This document shows, piece after piece, positions 1 through 10,559 of a DNA stretch of 64,000 bases; position 1 is the stretch's first letter, and every line of letters begins with the position of its first letter. This DNA is from Tetranychus cinnabarinus (lineage: Eukaryota > Arthropoda > Arachnida > Trombidiformes > Tetranychidae). The notes beneath the pieces were generated by a model, which was given only the letters and a program-made list of their open reading frames with translations, had not been told where the DNA came from and did no database searches. The DNA lies in the NCBI GenBank assembly GCA_022266195.1, contig WHVY01000003.1, positions 4,526,001 to 4,590,000 of the forward strand, in the 5' to 3' direction. The translations under genes and the position numbers were made by a program.

Positions 1-1136
1 GCTCTTCTCATTAGATTGAGTGGAACTAATGAAGAGAATCGCAAGGTTTCGTAGATGAAAGCCATTGTAAAAGGCATTTGTTGTCGATCCACATTTTCTG
101 GTTGTCTATTCAATCCAATAGTCTGTTTAATTTCATCTCGTAGCTTAACCTGGTATTCAGGATACTTGACCAGATACAACAGCATCCATTTGAGTGTATT
201 TGAAATGGTGTCAGAGCCAGCAGTGTAAAACAAGGTCCCGTTCCGTTTCAAAGTATTCAAATTGAAAGTTGAATCCTTTTCGTTCTGTCTTTTGGACATT
301 TCATGAAGGAATCCATCAAAGTAATCTTTTATTTCTTTGTCATCAATGTCTTTTTTTCGGTGCTCATTAACCTCATCATTAATATAAGATTCGAAGCCGT
401 TGAATGAAGAATTAATTTCGCGTAAACCGGAAAGATTCAATTTAATGATCAAGCGCGCGACTGCTGGCAGAAATGATGTGATATTGAAGAAACATAACAT
501 TTCATTTACTTTGAAAAACAAACTTTCCATATTGGTGGCAACTGGATCATCATAAGAGTGTTTATGTCCAAGTAAAAGAGTTGATATATTGTTTGAAACA
601 CTCAAGGATAGTCTGTGAAGCATTGATATTGGTTTGCCATCAAAAGATTTGATTAATTCAGTAAAAGATTTAATTTCGTCTCTAATCGAATCTTCCGTTT
701 CTCTCTTTCCTAAGCCAACATCTCGAAGTGTAGTTAAAGTAACTCGTCTCTGTTGCCTCCAAGGTTCACCAGTCATTTCGACTAATGAGGCATGTTCAAT
801 GACACCAGGCAAAAAAGTCTCTTTAGGTCGACCAAGCAAGTGTTCATTTGCCAAAGCTTCTTTAATAAACTTCCATTGGTTTATAACAACAACATCAAAC
901 TGACCACACTTGAAACTGAAAACTGGTCCATATTTTGCAGCCAACTCCGTCATCTGTTTGTAAGCATCTCGTCTAATGAAAGGGAAGTACCCAACAATCG
1001 GTAGTCCCCATGGTCCAGGAGGTAGTTTACGGACTCGTTGCACAAACTTGATGACATAATTGACCACGAATAGAGTCACTAATCCATAAAAAAATTTAAG
1101 TAAAGTTGGACTGGCGTAAAAATCGGTGAAAAACAT
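1..1136 (-). CDS. Cytochrome P450 (microsomal, CYP2-clan-like), partial, runs off left edge
   Basis: Haem-thiolate monooxygenase of the endoplasmic reticulum; such enzymes oxidise hydrophobic compounds using electrons from P450 reductase. The frame stays open from the ATG at 1136 to the window edge (378 codons, no intron seen). An N-terminal membrane anchor (residues ~10-30) is followed by the proline-rich hinge PPGPWGLPIVGY. The C-helix WRQQR fits WxxxR, the I-helix AGSDTIS fits the oxygen-activation motif, and ETLR is the K-helix ExxR. The haem-binding cysteine region lies outside the window. The second copy at 4998-6251 is closely similar and shows how the protein should end. The placement resembles the large mite CYP2-clan expansions (inference); the substrate cannot be told. 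Confidence 0.9.
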   Translation of the reverse strand, partial: MFFTDFYASPTLLKFFYGLVTLFVVNYVIKFVQRVRKLPPGPWGLPIVGYFPFIRRDAYKQMTELAAKYGPVFSFKCGQFDVVVINQWKFIKEALANEHLLGRPKETFLPGVIEHASLVEMTGEPWRQQRRVTLTTLRDVGLGKRETEDSIRDEIKSFTELIKSFDGKPISMLHRLSLSVSNNISTLLLGHKHSYDDPVATNMESLFFKVNEMLCFFNITSFLPAVARLIIKLNLSGLREINSSFNGFESYINDEVNEHRKKDIDDKEIKDYFDGFLHEMSKRQNEKDSTFNLNTLKRNGTLFYTAGSDTISNTLKWMLLYLVKYPEYQVKLRDEIKQTIGLNRQPENVDRQQMPFTMAFIYETLRFSSLVPLNLMRR

Positions 1137-1276
1137 TATTACATAAACGAGTGTTTCACTTCAAATAATAACTGTCTGAAGTGCTAATAAATAATAACAT
1201 CTAAATAGAGTTTTGCAGCAATTTTATATTTTTTGCTCAGATAAATGATACAAACATATAATTAATCTATCATAAT

Positions 1277-2140
1277 TAAATGGATAAATAATGAATCTTA
1301 TCAAGTTCAAGTTGATTATAATGGATTTTAGCCAAAGATATAAACAATGGCACAAAGCTCAATTTAGATGGCTTTATTTAGTAATGAAATTTACATCGAT
1401 ATCATTACTGTAGCATTGTGATTTGAAGCAATGAAGTCTTCGCGTAAACTATTAATAGCAACAATCTAGTTGAGATTGAACCAAATCATTCAGACCGCAT
1501 TTAGATATGGCAAGAGATGAATCCAATCGTTATCAAGTTATCATTTTAATATCATTCACACTTTTATTGCAAAAATATTAGGAAGCACGTATTAATCACA
1601 CTAATTTAAGTTTCAACTTCGAGTGTTGAGTGAATAAAGTACAAATTAGATCAAAATTTTAAAGGGACTCATCCTTTTTATTACCTGCAATGAAACAAAG
1701 AAACCAGACTCAATGAAAAACAAAACATCATAAATAATGATTCAGTCTTGTTTATAATAACTTGATAGCTTTAATTAATATCTCAATCTTATGATCGAGA
1801 CTGATTAAAATGAAAATACTGTCAATGTGATACATGAGTGTATAAAATTCATGTGAACTGAGTTATCATTATCATGTATCAAAATTACATCAATGAAACT
1901 GTGTGATTATCACAATCCCATTGAAATCATGTGACCATGTACCAATCAATAAAATTAGTACTCATGCACCATGTTGGTGTATGAGTACCAATTCTTCAAT
2001 TCAATGCTTTAAGTTATATTTTAAATGGTCAGCGCTGCATCAGGTCATCTTATAAGTTCGGAGAGAATCGCATGCTAAAGGCATTTGTTGTCAATATTTT
2101 ATTGCAAATGTACGAGATCGAGTAAACAAGGCTAGACCCA
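1277..2140. repeat. Upstream DNA of the P450 gene, present in several duplicated copies
   Basis: This stretch upstream of the P450 start recurs with small differences at about 6252-6904 and 7802-7915, with a distal piece again at 8131-8278. The nearer part (about 1137-1560) recurs at 4567-4975. It shows that the P450 unit was duplicated together with its flank. I see no coding potential in it. Nothing recognisable was seen between it and the next gene (2141-3072). Confidence 0.8.
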
Positions 2141-3072
2141 AACAAGGGAAGGTGCCTAAACTGGCACTTTCTCAGTTTCATTGATCAATAATACGGCATA
2201 AAATTTTGTTCACTGATCTTGGGTGCAAAGACATCGAATTTACTTTTTATTATTCATTTTATCGTATATTACAATTGTTCATTTTGCTAATTAATCAATG
2301 CCTTTTCTTTATTTTGTTTAATAGTTCAGTTGCTAAATTGGTCAGTCAAATAGTTGCTAATATTTACACCAATATGAATTAGTTTAATTATAAAATGAGT
2401 TTTTCTGGTTTTTCAAAAGTGTAACCAGAAAATGAGATCACAATTTACTTGGTTTACGTTAAAATGTAATCTATCATGAGTAAAGTAGTCAACTTTAGGA
2501 TGACATCTTTAGGAAACCATGCTAACTCAGATTATCGATCACTGTTACTAGTTCAGTCGATAACCATTCTTTAGCCTCTCTTTCCTTCCTTTCCCCTTTG
2601 CTTCTATTTTTTGTTTCATTTCCATGTTCATCATGAAACATTGAATGAGGGAAACAAAAATTGGTTACTTTTTTTAAATCTGTGTTAACAAAAAGTCAAA
2701 TTCAAGAGGTAAAAAGGAAACCTTTTTTTCGTTTTTCATGTGATCTTCATTTCTTTTTCGTCCTGTTTATCCCGACTATTGCTTTCAATTAACATTTTAT
2801 TGCTTTTTATATTCCATATCTTGATTCATTGTCATCCAACAATCAATCAGCATAAAATGGTAATGTCGAGACTTGTGCAAAAGTGTTGAACTCGACTCAA
2901 GAGGTAGACAGGATTAGCCGATATGATACTCAACTGATCTGTCCAGTTATGGATTGAATTTCAACTTATCCGTCCGAACAAATTATTCACAAATTTATTG
3001 CTATTAATCGGAATCAATTTTAGCTACCAGTGTACAGATAGCTGCTATCTGGACTAATTTTGATCCACTCAG

Positions 3073-3798
3073 ATGGGATCCTTTGATATTAGCTGTGATC
3101 GTATCCGACCAATTAACAAGATGAATCCTCAAGTGTATCAAGAGACTGAGCTGTTAACTTTTTCACCAATAATTGGTCAACCTCAACGACGTCCATTAAT
3201 CAAGAAGAATCATGGTTACAATAAACATTCCCAATTACAGCGACGAAGCCTTACATTTTTAACGCTGAAATATGCTTTTGTTGTTTTCGTTGTAGCTTCA
3301 GGTGTTATTACTCTCTGTGATATTAATCAACTTAAAACTGATTCAATAATCGACGCTTCTGGAACCAACGAGACCCATTCAACCAATGAAACCTCCTCAG
3401 TAACCACACCATATACAATTGGCTTTATTAATTCTTCCTTGATTACTGAAATTATACCAGCTGTTCCATTGATTGTCCTTCCTAGTAATGTGACAATAAG
3501 CTCAAACTACGTTAGTTGGGTTAAACACAAGATGAAAATACCTTTATATGTTTATATGGCTATCTGTCTTGGAGTATTGTTTATGGCGATCTTTGGGCGA
3601 ACCATTGAAAATTTTTTTATTCCTTTCGGATTTGGAATGTTCATGTTGCTTGAAATTGGAATCATGATTGGCTTGTGTATAAAAGAAACTGAATTTGGTC
3701 TCGGCTACTCATCGTATCTTTGGACTATCTACATTTGTCATGCCCTCTTCTCATTCGCTTATGCTGCTATTATACTGATGATGCACCAACTGCTTTAA
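3073..3798 (+). CDS. Four-pass membrane protein, unknown family
   Basis: Single-exon frame of 241 codons starting at an ATG. Hydrophobic segments at residues ~62-82, 157-174, 181-203 and 214-238 predict four membrane spans. The loop between spans 1 and 2 (~75 residues) carries four N-glycosylation sequons (N99, N105, N120, N139), so it is probably extracellular or lumenal, with the basic N-terminal tail (~60 residues) in the cytosol. It lacks the CCG motif of tetraspanins, and I do not recognise the family. It lies between P450 copies but on the opposite strand and has no visible tie to them. A poly(A)-signal-like AATAAA lies near 4010. Nothing else was seen in 3799-4440. Confidence 0.6.
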   Translation: MGSFDISCDRIRPINKMNPQVYQETELLTFSPIIGQPQRRPLIKKNHGYNKHSQLQRRSLTFLTLKYAFVVFVVASGVITLCDINQLKTDSIIDASGTNETHSTNETSSVTTPYTIGFINSSLITEIIPAVPLIVLPSNVTISSNYVSWVKHKMKIPLYVYMAICLGVLFMAIFGRTIENFFIPFGFGMFMLLEIGIMIGLCIKETEFGLGYSSYLWTIYICHALFSFAYAAIILMMHQLL

Positions 3799-4440
3799 AT
3801 TGATTATGCTCATGATTGGATTCAGTATTATTATCATCAACCGTGCTGGGTATCCAAGAAAAAGAGGGAAAATATGATTATGACTGATCTCAGCTTTGCC
3901 TCTTTATGTTGACGATAACTTGATATTTCTACATGCGTTACTTCTAAGCATGATCTCAACCTTTTTTAATTACAATTTAGGCAATCATTTTATGCAATCA
4001 ACAAGGCTAATAAAATTGTAATTAAGTAAATAATGGCTTTATAATTATTTAATGATTCAACTAAGGTTGATAAGATATTTTCCCACCGATTGGTGGCGTA
4101 GATTAAGTTTTAATTGTTGACCATGTTTGTAGATATGGTTATGCAGCCCCTTTCATCTGATAAAAAAATATTTATCTTAATCTTTAAGGAAAGTTGAAAA
4201 CCAGCAAGTAAAAAGTACAATTATTTTCCTTACAATATTAATAGTTTTGTGCTCTTAGTTTTTAATATAAAAGTGTATAACTTAAATGTTTTTTTAATTT
4301 TTTCTTGTGGAACTACTGATTCTGGGTTGGATCAAATACTAATTTTCCCAATTTTTTCAATCATACTTTGGCATAACAAAGTTAATAAACTAACACTTGC
4401 CAGCCTAACAAATCATCAGCTAAACATCCATCGGTCGTCT

Positions 4441-4975
4441 GGTTGTAAGCATCTCGTCTAATGAAAGGCAAGTAACCAACATCATGGTAGTCCCCATAGT
4501 TGACCAAGAATAGAGTCATTAATCCATAAAAAAATTAAGTTGGATTGCTAAAAATCGTTGAAAAACATTTCACATAAATGAGTGTCTCACTTCAATAATA
4601 ACTGTTTCTCAATACAGCCATCTAAAAGGAGTTTTGCAGCAATTTTATATTTTTTGCTCAGATAAATGATATAAACATTAATTAATCTACCATAAATAAA
4701 TGGGTAAATAATGCATCTTATAAAGTTCAAGTTGATTATAGTGTATATGAGCAAAAGATATAAACAATGACACGAAACTTAATTCAGATGGCTGTATTGA
4801 GTATTGAAATTTATATCGATATCATTCTTGTAACATTGTGACTTGAAACAATGCAGTCTTCGCGTAAACTAGTAACAATTTGGTTGAGATTTAACCAAAT
4901 CATTTAGACATGGCAAGAGATGAATCCAATTGTTCTGAATTATCATTTTAATATCATTCAATCATTGAAAATGAG
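4441..4975 (-). pseudogene. Relic of a P450 5' end plus its upstream DNA
   Basis: Parallels 957-1565 of the first P450 unit. It covers the region around the N-terminal hinge and membrane anchor, shortened by internal deletions at ~4490-4500, then the start region near 4566, then the upstream DNA. The reading frame is not preserved. It sits directly 3' of the second P450 copy in the same orientation, so it is probably the remnant of a third unit in the tandem cluster. Confidence 0.75.
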
Positions 4976-4997
4976 CTTTGGTAAACTTTTTTGTTTC

Positions 4998-6251
4998 TTA
5001 CATTGTAAGGAAAAGATGAACTCCTTCCAATGAAACATCTTTCCCAGGTTCGGCTGTTATTTCAAATTGCTGTAAAAAGGACACAAGATACAAGAATAAT
5101 TGGAGATAAGCAAAACTCTCTCCAGGACAAACTCTTTTTCCGCCACTGAATGCGATCAAATAAGGAGGTTTAATAGCTTTAGATTTATCTTCATTGAGGA
5201 ATCGTTCAGGCTTGAATAACTCAGGATTATCCCATAAATTTGGATCATGATGGACTGACCAGAAGTTAAATATAACAAGACTGTCTTTGGGTATTGAATA
5301 GCCTCCGACTTTGGTATCTTCAGTTGCTCTTCTTAACAAATTAAGTGGGACTATTGAAGAGAATCGCAAGGTTTCGTAGATGAATGCCATTGTAAAAGGC
5401 ATTTGTTGTCGATCCACATTTTCAGGCTGTCTATTTAGGCCAATGGTTTGTTTAATTTCATCTCGTAGCTTAGCTTGGTATTCAGGATACTTGACCAGCT
5501 ACAACATCATCCATTTGAGTGTATTTGAAATGGTGTCCGATCCAGCGATGTAAAATATACCTACACTTCTTTCTAAAACATAGAAATTGAAATTTGAATT
5601 TTTTTCGTTTTGTCTTTTGGACATTTTGACGAGGAATCCATCGATATAATCTTTTATTTGGCTGTCATCAACATCTCGTTTTCGATGTTCATTAACTTCA
5701 TTAAGAATATGAACAATGAATCTTTTGTACAAAGACTCAATTTTTGCCAAACTAAAAAGCTTAAATTTGACCATTAAGATTGCGATAGTAGGCAAAAATT
5801 TCCCAGCGCCGAAATACGGAAACAGAGCATTAAATTTTGCAATCAAACTTTCCATATCCAGAGACACAGGATCATCATAAGCATATTTGTGTCCAAATAC
5901 GAGCTTTGATATATTGTTTGAAACACTCAAGGATAGTCTATCCGATATTGATATTGGTTTTCCTTCATAAGATTTGATTAATTTGGTAAATGATTTGACT
6001 TCGTCTCTAATCGAATCTTCCATTTCACTCTTTCCTAAGCCAACATCTCGAAGGGTAGTTAAAGCAACTCGTCTCTGTTCCTTCCATTGCTCACCGGACA
6101 TTTCGACTAATGAAGAGACTTCAGCTATACCAGGCAAAAAAGTCTCTTTAGGTCGACCAAGCAAGTGTTCATTCGCCAGAGCTTCTTTAATAAACTTACA
6201 TTGATTGATGACAACAACATCAAACTGGCCACACTTGAAACTGAAAACTGG
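4998..6251 (-). pseudogene. Cytochrome P450 pseudogene: 5'-truncated, one nonsense codon
   Basis: Closely related to the copy at 1-1136. From 6251 down to 4998 the frame is shared throughout, with one break: TAG at 5499-5501, where the first copy has TAT (Tyr) just after the I-helix. The N-terminal anchor, hinge and start codon are absent. At 6251/6252 the sequence jumps from codon ~70 straight into DNA that in the first copy lies ~140 bp upstream of the start. The C-terminal half keeps the ExxR helix, a PERF-type motif (FKPERF) and the haem-binding signature FSGGKRVCPG. The protein ends at a TAA soon after, so its C-terminus is a little shorter than usual. The two lesions together make a functional enzyme unlikely. 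Confidence 0.9.
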
Positions 6252-6904
6252 TAAATGGATAAATAATGAATCTTATCAAGTTCAAGTTGATTATAATGAT
6301 TTTGAGCCAAAGATATAAACAATGGCACAAAGCTCAATTCAGATGGCTATATTTAGTAATGAAATTTACATCGATATCATTCTTGTAGCATTGTGAATTG
6401 AAGTAATGAACTAGTAACAATTTGGTTGAGATTTAACCAAATCATTTAGACATGGTAAGAGATGAATCCAATTGTTCTGAGTTATCATTTTAATATCATT
6501 CACACTTTTATTGCACACATATTAGGAAGTCCGTATTAATCACACTTATAATTTAAGTTTCAACTTCGAGAGTTGAGTCAATAAAGTACAAATTAGATAA
6601 AATTTTAAAGGGACTCATCCTTTTTATTACCTGCAATGAAGCAAAGAAACCAGACTCAATGAAAACAAAACAACATAAATATTGATTCAGTCTTTTTTAT
6701 AATAACTTGATAGCTTTAATTAATACATTTCAATCTTATGATCGAGACTAATTAAAATGAAAATATCGTCAATGTGATACATGAGTGTATAAAATTCATG
6801 TGAACTGAGTTATCATTATCATGTATCAAAATTATATCAATGAAGCTGTGTGATTAGCACAATCCCATTAAAATCATGTGACATCCAATAAAATTAGTAT
6901 TTAT
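6252..6904. repeat. Second copy of P450 upstream DNA
   Basis: Parallels about 1277-1960. It is continued after two element insertions by 7802-7915. The corresponding uninterrupted stretch in the first copy (about 1950-2000) lacks both insertions and so serves as an empty-site reference. Confidence 0.8.
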
Positions 6905-7494
6905 TAGATACCGAAGCTAGCCAATTGAGCCAGCCAGCCAGCTATTTCTTCACGTGCTTGAAGCCAGTTAAAAGTAAATAGCTCGAGCCGGCTCAAGCCA
7001 GTCAAATGCAAATTTAGCTGAGTCGGCTAGCTAACAAATTTGGTCGTCTTTTTCACTTGTAAATAGTTTTTTTCTCTCAAATTCTGTTTTTACTTGTAAT
7101 TTGCACTGAAATCTTGTTTATTTCATTAGAAATAACTAACTCATTAAAACGCTGGCAACTCAATCCATGTAGAATTGATAAAATTTTATTTGCTCATGAT
7201 AATTATGCTAAGTTCACTCACAAGGGAAGTGAACGTCTGACGCCAATTTGAATGAGAGAGATGTCATTGAATAGAGCATGTTGAGTTATGTCATTAAAGT
7301 GGTGTTAGATGTTTAATATAAAATATGAAGATATTTTTTAACTTATAAACTTGAATTAAATGTAATTTTTCAAGCCAAACTCAGCCAAATCAGCCTTTTA
7401 ATTAGCTAAGTAGCTCAAGACGGCTGAGCCAAGCCAAGCTTGATTTTATCAGAATTAAGCCAGCCAGTTAGCATCTCGCTAGCTTCGGTATCTA
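6905..7494. mobile_element. Non-autonomous hAT-like element, 8-bp target duplication
   Basis: A 590-bp element with inverted ends: it starts TAGATACCGAAGCTAGC and ends GCTAGCTTCGGTATCTA with one extra base. It is flanked on both sides by the same 8 bp, GTATTTAT (6897-6904 and 7495-7502). An 8-bp target site duplication is the hallmark of the hAT superfamily. The interior is rich in GCCAGCC/GAGCCGG motifs near both ends and has no long frame. The paralogous P450 flank lacks it. Confidence 0.85.
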
Positions 7495-7513
7495 GTATTT
7501 ATACACCAACATA

Positions 7514-7801
7514 CAGTGAGATCCCAGATAATGAGAGTACTGTGGAATAGCTTATTTTCACTATTCATCGGGCAGCTTATTTTATGATTTTCAATCTCCC
7601 TTAATAGATCGAATTTTATCGTAAATGTTAGTTTAAAATTATTTCGTGAGTTTTTTGATTAATATTTTACGAAAGAAATTCGAATCCAATCAATTGAAAA
7701 TTAAAGAAATCAAAATGAAATTTCATAAAATTCAAATTGAATTAAATCCTCCTTAATTAGGGGTCGTTGATAAATTTATCTCATTATCTGGGATCAGACT
7801 G
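7514..7801. mobile_element. Tc1/mariner-like MITE, copy 1
   Basis: A 288-bp element between TA dinucleotides. The left end begins CAGTGAGATCCCAGATAATG and the right end is its inverted counterpart (the last bases differ: ...GGATCAGACTG). A second copy in opposite orientation lies at 16823-17126. The TA flanks and short inverted ends are typical of Tc1/mariner-derived MITEs. There is no coding capacity. It inserted a few bases from the hAT-like element, in duplicated P450 flank. Confidence 0.85.
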
Positions 7802-8130
7802 TAGTACATAAGTACCAATTTTTCAATTCAATGCCATTTTAAATGAATGGTCAGCGCTGCATCAGGTCATCTTATAAATTCGGAGAGAATCGCAATGCTC
7901 AATAAATAATCATTTGCTAAAGGAAAAATATTATGAAAATACAAAATATTGATCCAATGAATTATTGTTCAGCAAACATCATAAAACTGATTAGCTGAGT
8001 TTTAATTATGCGACTCATAGCCGATTGATTTACAATAAATTGATTTACTGTCAGTTTTTTTGAACTCTACTGTATATGTAAATATCTGTTAAATTAAATT
8101 AAATAAAATAGCTACTTACATTTTCATGAT

Positions 8131-8278
8131 TGGTGTATGAGTACTAATTTCTCAATTCAATGCTTTAAGTTATATTTTAAATGGTTAGGAGTCTCATAAA
8201 TTCGGAAAGAATCACATGCTAAAGTCATTTGTTGTTCATATCTTATTGTAAATGGACGAGATCGAGTAAACAAGCTTT
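8131..8278. repeat. Third copy of distal P450 upstream DNA
   Basis: Matches about 1972-2130 and 7802-7915, including the run ending in GAGATCGAGTAAACAAG. Sequence on both sides (about 8070-8120 and 8290-8345) is also a local near-duplicate. Nothing else was seen in 7916-8580. Confidence 0.7.
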
Positions 8279-8581
8279 TTTTGTAGGTATTATATATTTA
8301 AATATTTGTTAAAATAAATTAAATGAAATAGCTGATTACATTTCTTTAATTTATTTTACTCTTGAACTTGAAGTAATAATTTTTTCCATGAGTCTAATGA
8401 AATGAAATAAAAACCTGATATGTATTGAGACAATAATTATTGGAATCAACTTGAAATATTGTATCTGGTTATCGATTTCTTCCAAAATATTAAGATAAAG
8501 ATTCAATGAATTGCGTAGTTAATTCAGACAGTATCAGTATTTGTCAATTGCATTTTTGTTTATTTCACTCAATTCCTGATT

Positions 8582-8787
8582 CTCATTTTAGTTTTTCTAA
8601 TACATCAACAATTCATTGGAATTTTGGCCCCATCTGATAATTACATAATTTTACAGTGAAATTAGCAAACTACTGGCTCTAAACATCTACTGGTACATCT
8701 ACTGTGAATCCAAATATAAAGATAGATAAACAAGACAGAAAGCTGTTATGGATCGACACGCAAGAAACAATACTATAAGGAACAAAA
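8582..8787 (+). repeat. Copy of the NOSIP upstream region and first codons
   Basis: Parallels 17334-17525 upstream of and into NOSIP, including the stretch around TTTTACAGTGAAATTAG and the AGATAAACAA(G/A)AC segment. It ends in codons reading MDRHARNNT, against MTRHARNNT in the full NOSIP gene. It therefore supplies a promoter and start codon to the small gene at 8748. Confidence 0.85.
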
Positions 8788-9034
8788 GTATGTGAATAGG
8801 AATTTAATTAAAACTTCAATTACTATATTGAATTCATTTTTTTCAGAGATTCTAGCGGAGATAGACAAAAAAACTCATAATAAGCTAAAAAAGGATTTGA
8901 ACGGACAAAAAGAAGAAAATAAAGATGTAGCGGAGAATAAAAATTTTGCAGACGTACAACAAGAGACTTCAGAACAGAAGATGGCATCTAAAACGTACAA
9001 AATGAGAGAACAATTCTTTAAAGGCAAAGGATGA
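8748..9034 (+). CDS. Chimeric small gene: NOSIP N-terminus joined to lysine-rich family exon
   Basis: Predicted exons are 8748-8787 and 8847-9034 (75 aa). Exon 1 starts with the NOSIP start codons (MDRHARNNT) and ends before a GTATGT donor. Exon 2 begins after TTTTTTTCAG and reads ILAEIDKKTHNKLKKDL, homologous to exon 2 of the gene at 19097-19710, ending in the shared motif KM-SKT--MR-----KGKG. Donor, intron position and phase (1) match that relative, so the frame is intact across the join. It looks like a copy of the NOSIP-neighbour locus from which NOSIP's body and most of the neighbour's first exon were lost. The product is very hydrophilic and probably disordered; its function is unknown. 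Whether it is transcribed cannot be judged. Nothing was recognised in 9035-9711. Confidence 0.6.
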
Positions 9035-9711
9035 GCAAATACCAACCTTTACATGTATTTTAAAAAATGATTTTGACTTTAAAATTTTGTCTACTCTTGC
9101 CAAATGAAGTTGAAATATTGCAACAATAAAGAATTCAACAGAATAAAGTAGAAGTATTGAGTCATAGAAACCCAAACGAGTTAATTAAGTTAGGATATAA
9201 AAAGGATCTCTGCGTAATTAAATATTCTGGGCTGGCTTGCCAACGCTCTCTTCACAGCTTATATCTAACTCTAACTTGACTAAAGATTAAAATATCAAGA
9301 GGTGTCGCGCAACATTATTTTCAAAAATACAAAATTATTATCAATAATCAGATATCTTTGATTCAATTTCTTGATAAATGTACCGGAATGATGCCTGATC
9401 TTTAAATGTTTGTAATTGGAATGGAAGCGTATATTCAGACAATGTCTTACCCTGCTTGCCTCAAAATTTGGTCAGATTGTTGGTTGATCTTTTTTTATCG
9501 ATTATAATTGTTTATTTGTGAGTTTTCACTAAAGAGAAGATGAACTACAGTTAAATTCCGTATATTTTGTTTTTTTGGAGTGCTGACATCTATGTGCACT
9601 ACAGGGGGAAACAGTTAATTTTACAGTTTAAACAATTAGATGATGAGTGATTCCTCTTAAGGTAATTTTATTACATCTTTCATTTATTTTTTCTATTTTT
9701 CATTTTTCAAG

Positions 9712-10316
9712 TTTGGACACCAATTTTTGGACATTTACCATCAAATTTGACTGGACTTTGCTGATACGTACAAAAGTAAGTATTACTTAATTAATCTTAT
9801 TATGTATTAAAATTTTGTTTTAATCTATTAATGTAAAATGCGCCACTTCTCTTTGTTTTTTCGCAGGTTTGGCCACCAATTTTTGAGGATTACCCACATT
9901 ACACACATTGGACGAAAGGACAAATAAAGGTAAGTGATTATTGATGAAAATTTAGATGATTTTATGTTTGTTTCATTAGAAACAGCATGAAACTAGTTTA
10001 AATTGTCGATTTGATGTGAGCCAAATCGATCCTCAATTCAAGCCATTGGAGAAATCCAGCTTGGATTGTTGATCTTTTTGTTCTCGCACCAAATCGACAA
10101 TTCAGACTAGTGATAAGGTGTCTTGGCAGAAACAAACATAAAATGTTTTCAATTCACATTTTAACAAAAATTTTCTGTTGCTTTCTTTTTTGCAGGTCTG
10201 ACATCCACCAATTGGATCAATCAACAAATTTTGAGCATCATCATCATCAACATCATCATTCAACAGCTATTAACCATTAAGGATTTTGACCACATCCAGG
10301 ATTATAAAGTAATTTG
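9712..10316 (+). other. Row of exon-like cassettes with splice signals, unknown transcript
   Basis: Three segments have plausible splice borders: 9712-9775 (after TTTTTCAAG, before GTAAGT), 9867-9929 (after TTTTTTCGCAG, before GTAAGT) and 10196 to about 10310 (after TTTTTTGCAG, before GTAATT). The first two share TTTGG-CACCAATTTTTG, so they look like a duplicated exon. The second reads openly for 21 codons, but the third would stop at its second codon in that phase, and no start codon exon was found. It may be a spliced noncoding RNA, untranslated leader exons, or remains of a repeated gene. Confidence 0.35.
9961..10142. mobile_element. Foldback MITE, copy 1
   Basis: About 182 bp with long imperfect inverted ends: it begins TTTATGTTTGTTTC and ends GAAACAAACATAAA. 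Inner arms carry AATTGTCGATTTG and CAAATCGACAATTCAGACTAG. A second copy lies at 10340-10525. It lies between exon-like cassettes 2 and 3. Confidence 0.75.
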
Positions 10317-10339
10317 TTCATATTCAACAAATTTCAACA

Positions 10340-10525
10340 TTTTGTTTGTTTTTGCGAACACAACTTATAACTAGTCTGAATTGTCGATTTGCAGTGAGTC
10401 AAATCGATCCTCAATTCAAGCTATTGGAGAAATCCAGCTTGGATTGTTGATCTTTTTGTTCTTACACCAAATGGACAATTCAGACTAGTTATAAGATGTC
10501 TTTCACGAAAACAAACAGAAAATGT
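10340..10525. mobile_element. Foldback MITE, copy 2
   Basis: Same family as 9961-10142, with better preserved arms: CTTATAACTAGTCTGAATTG on the left is matched by CAATTCAGACTAGTTATAAG on the right. The centre (GGAGAAATCCAGCTTGGATT) is shared by both copies. Confidence 0.75.
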
Positions 10526-10559
10526 TTTCATGATGAACATATTTAGGTGAACTTCTATT

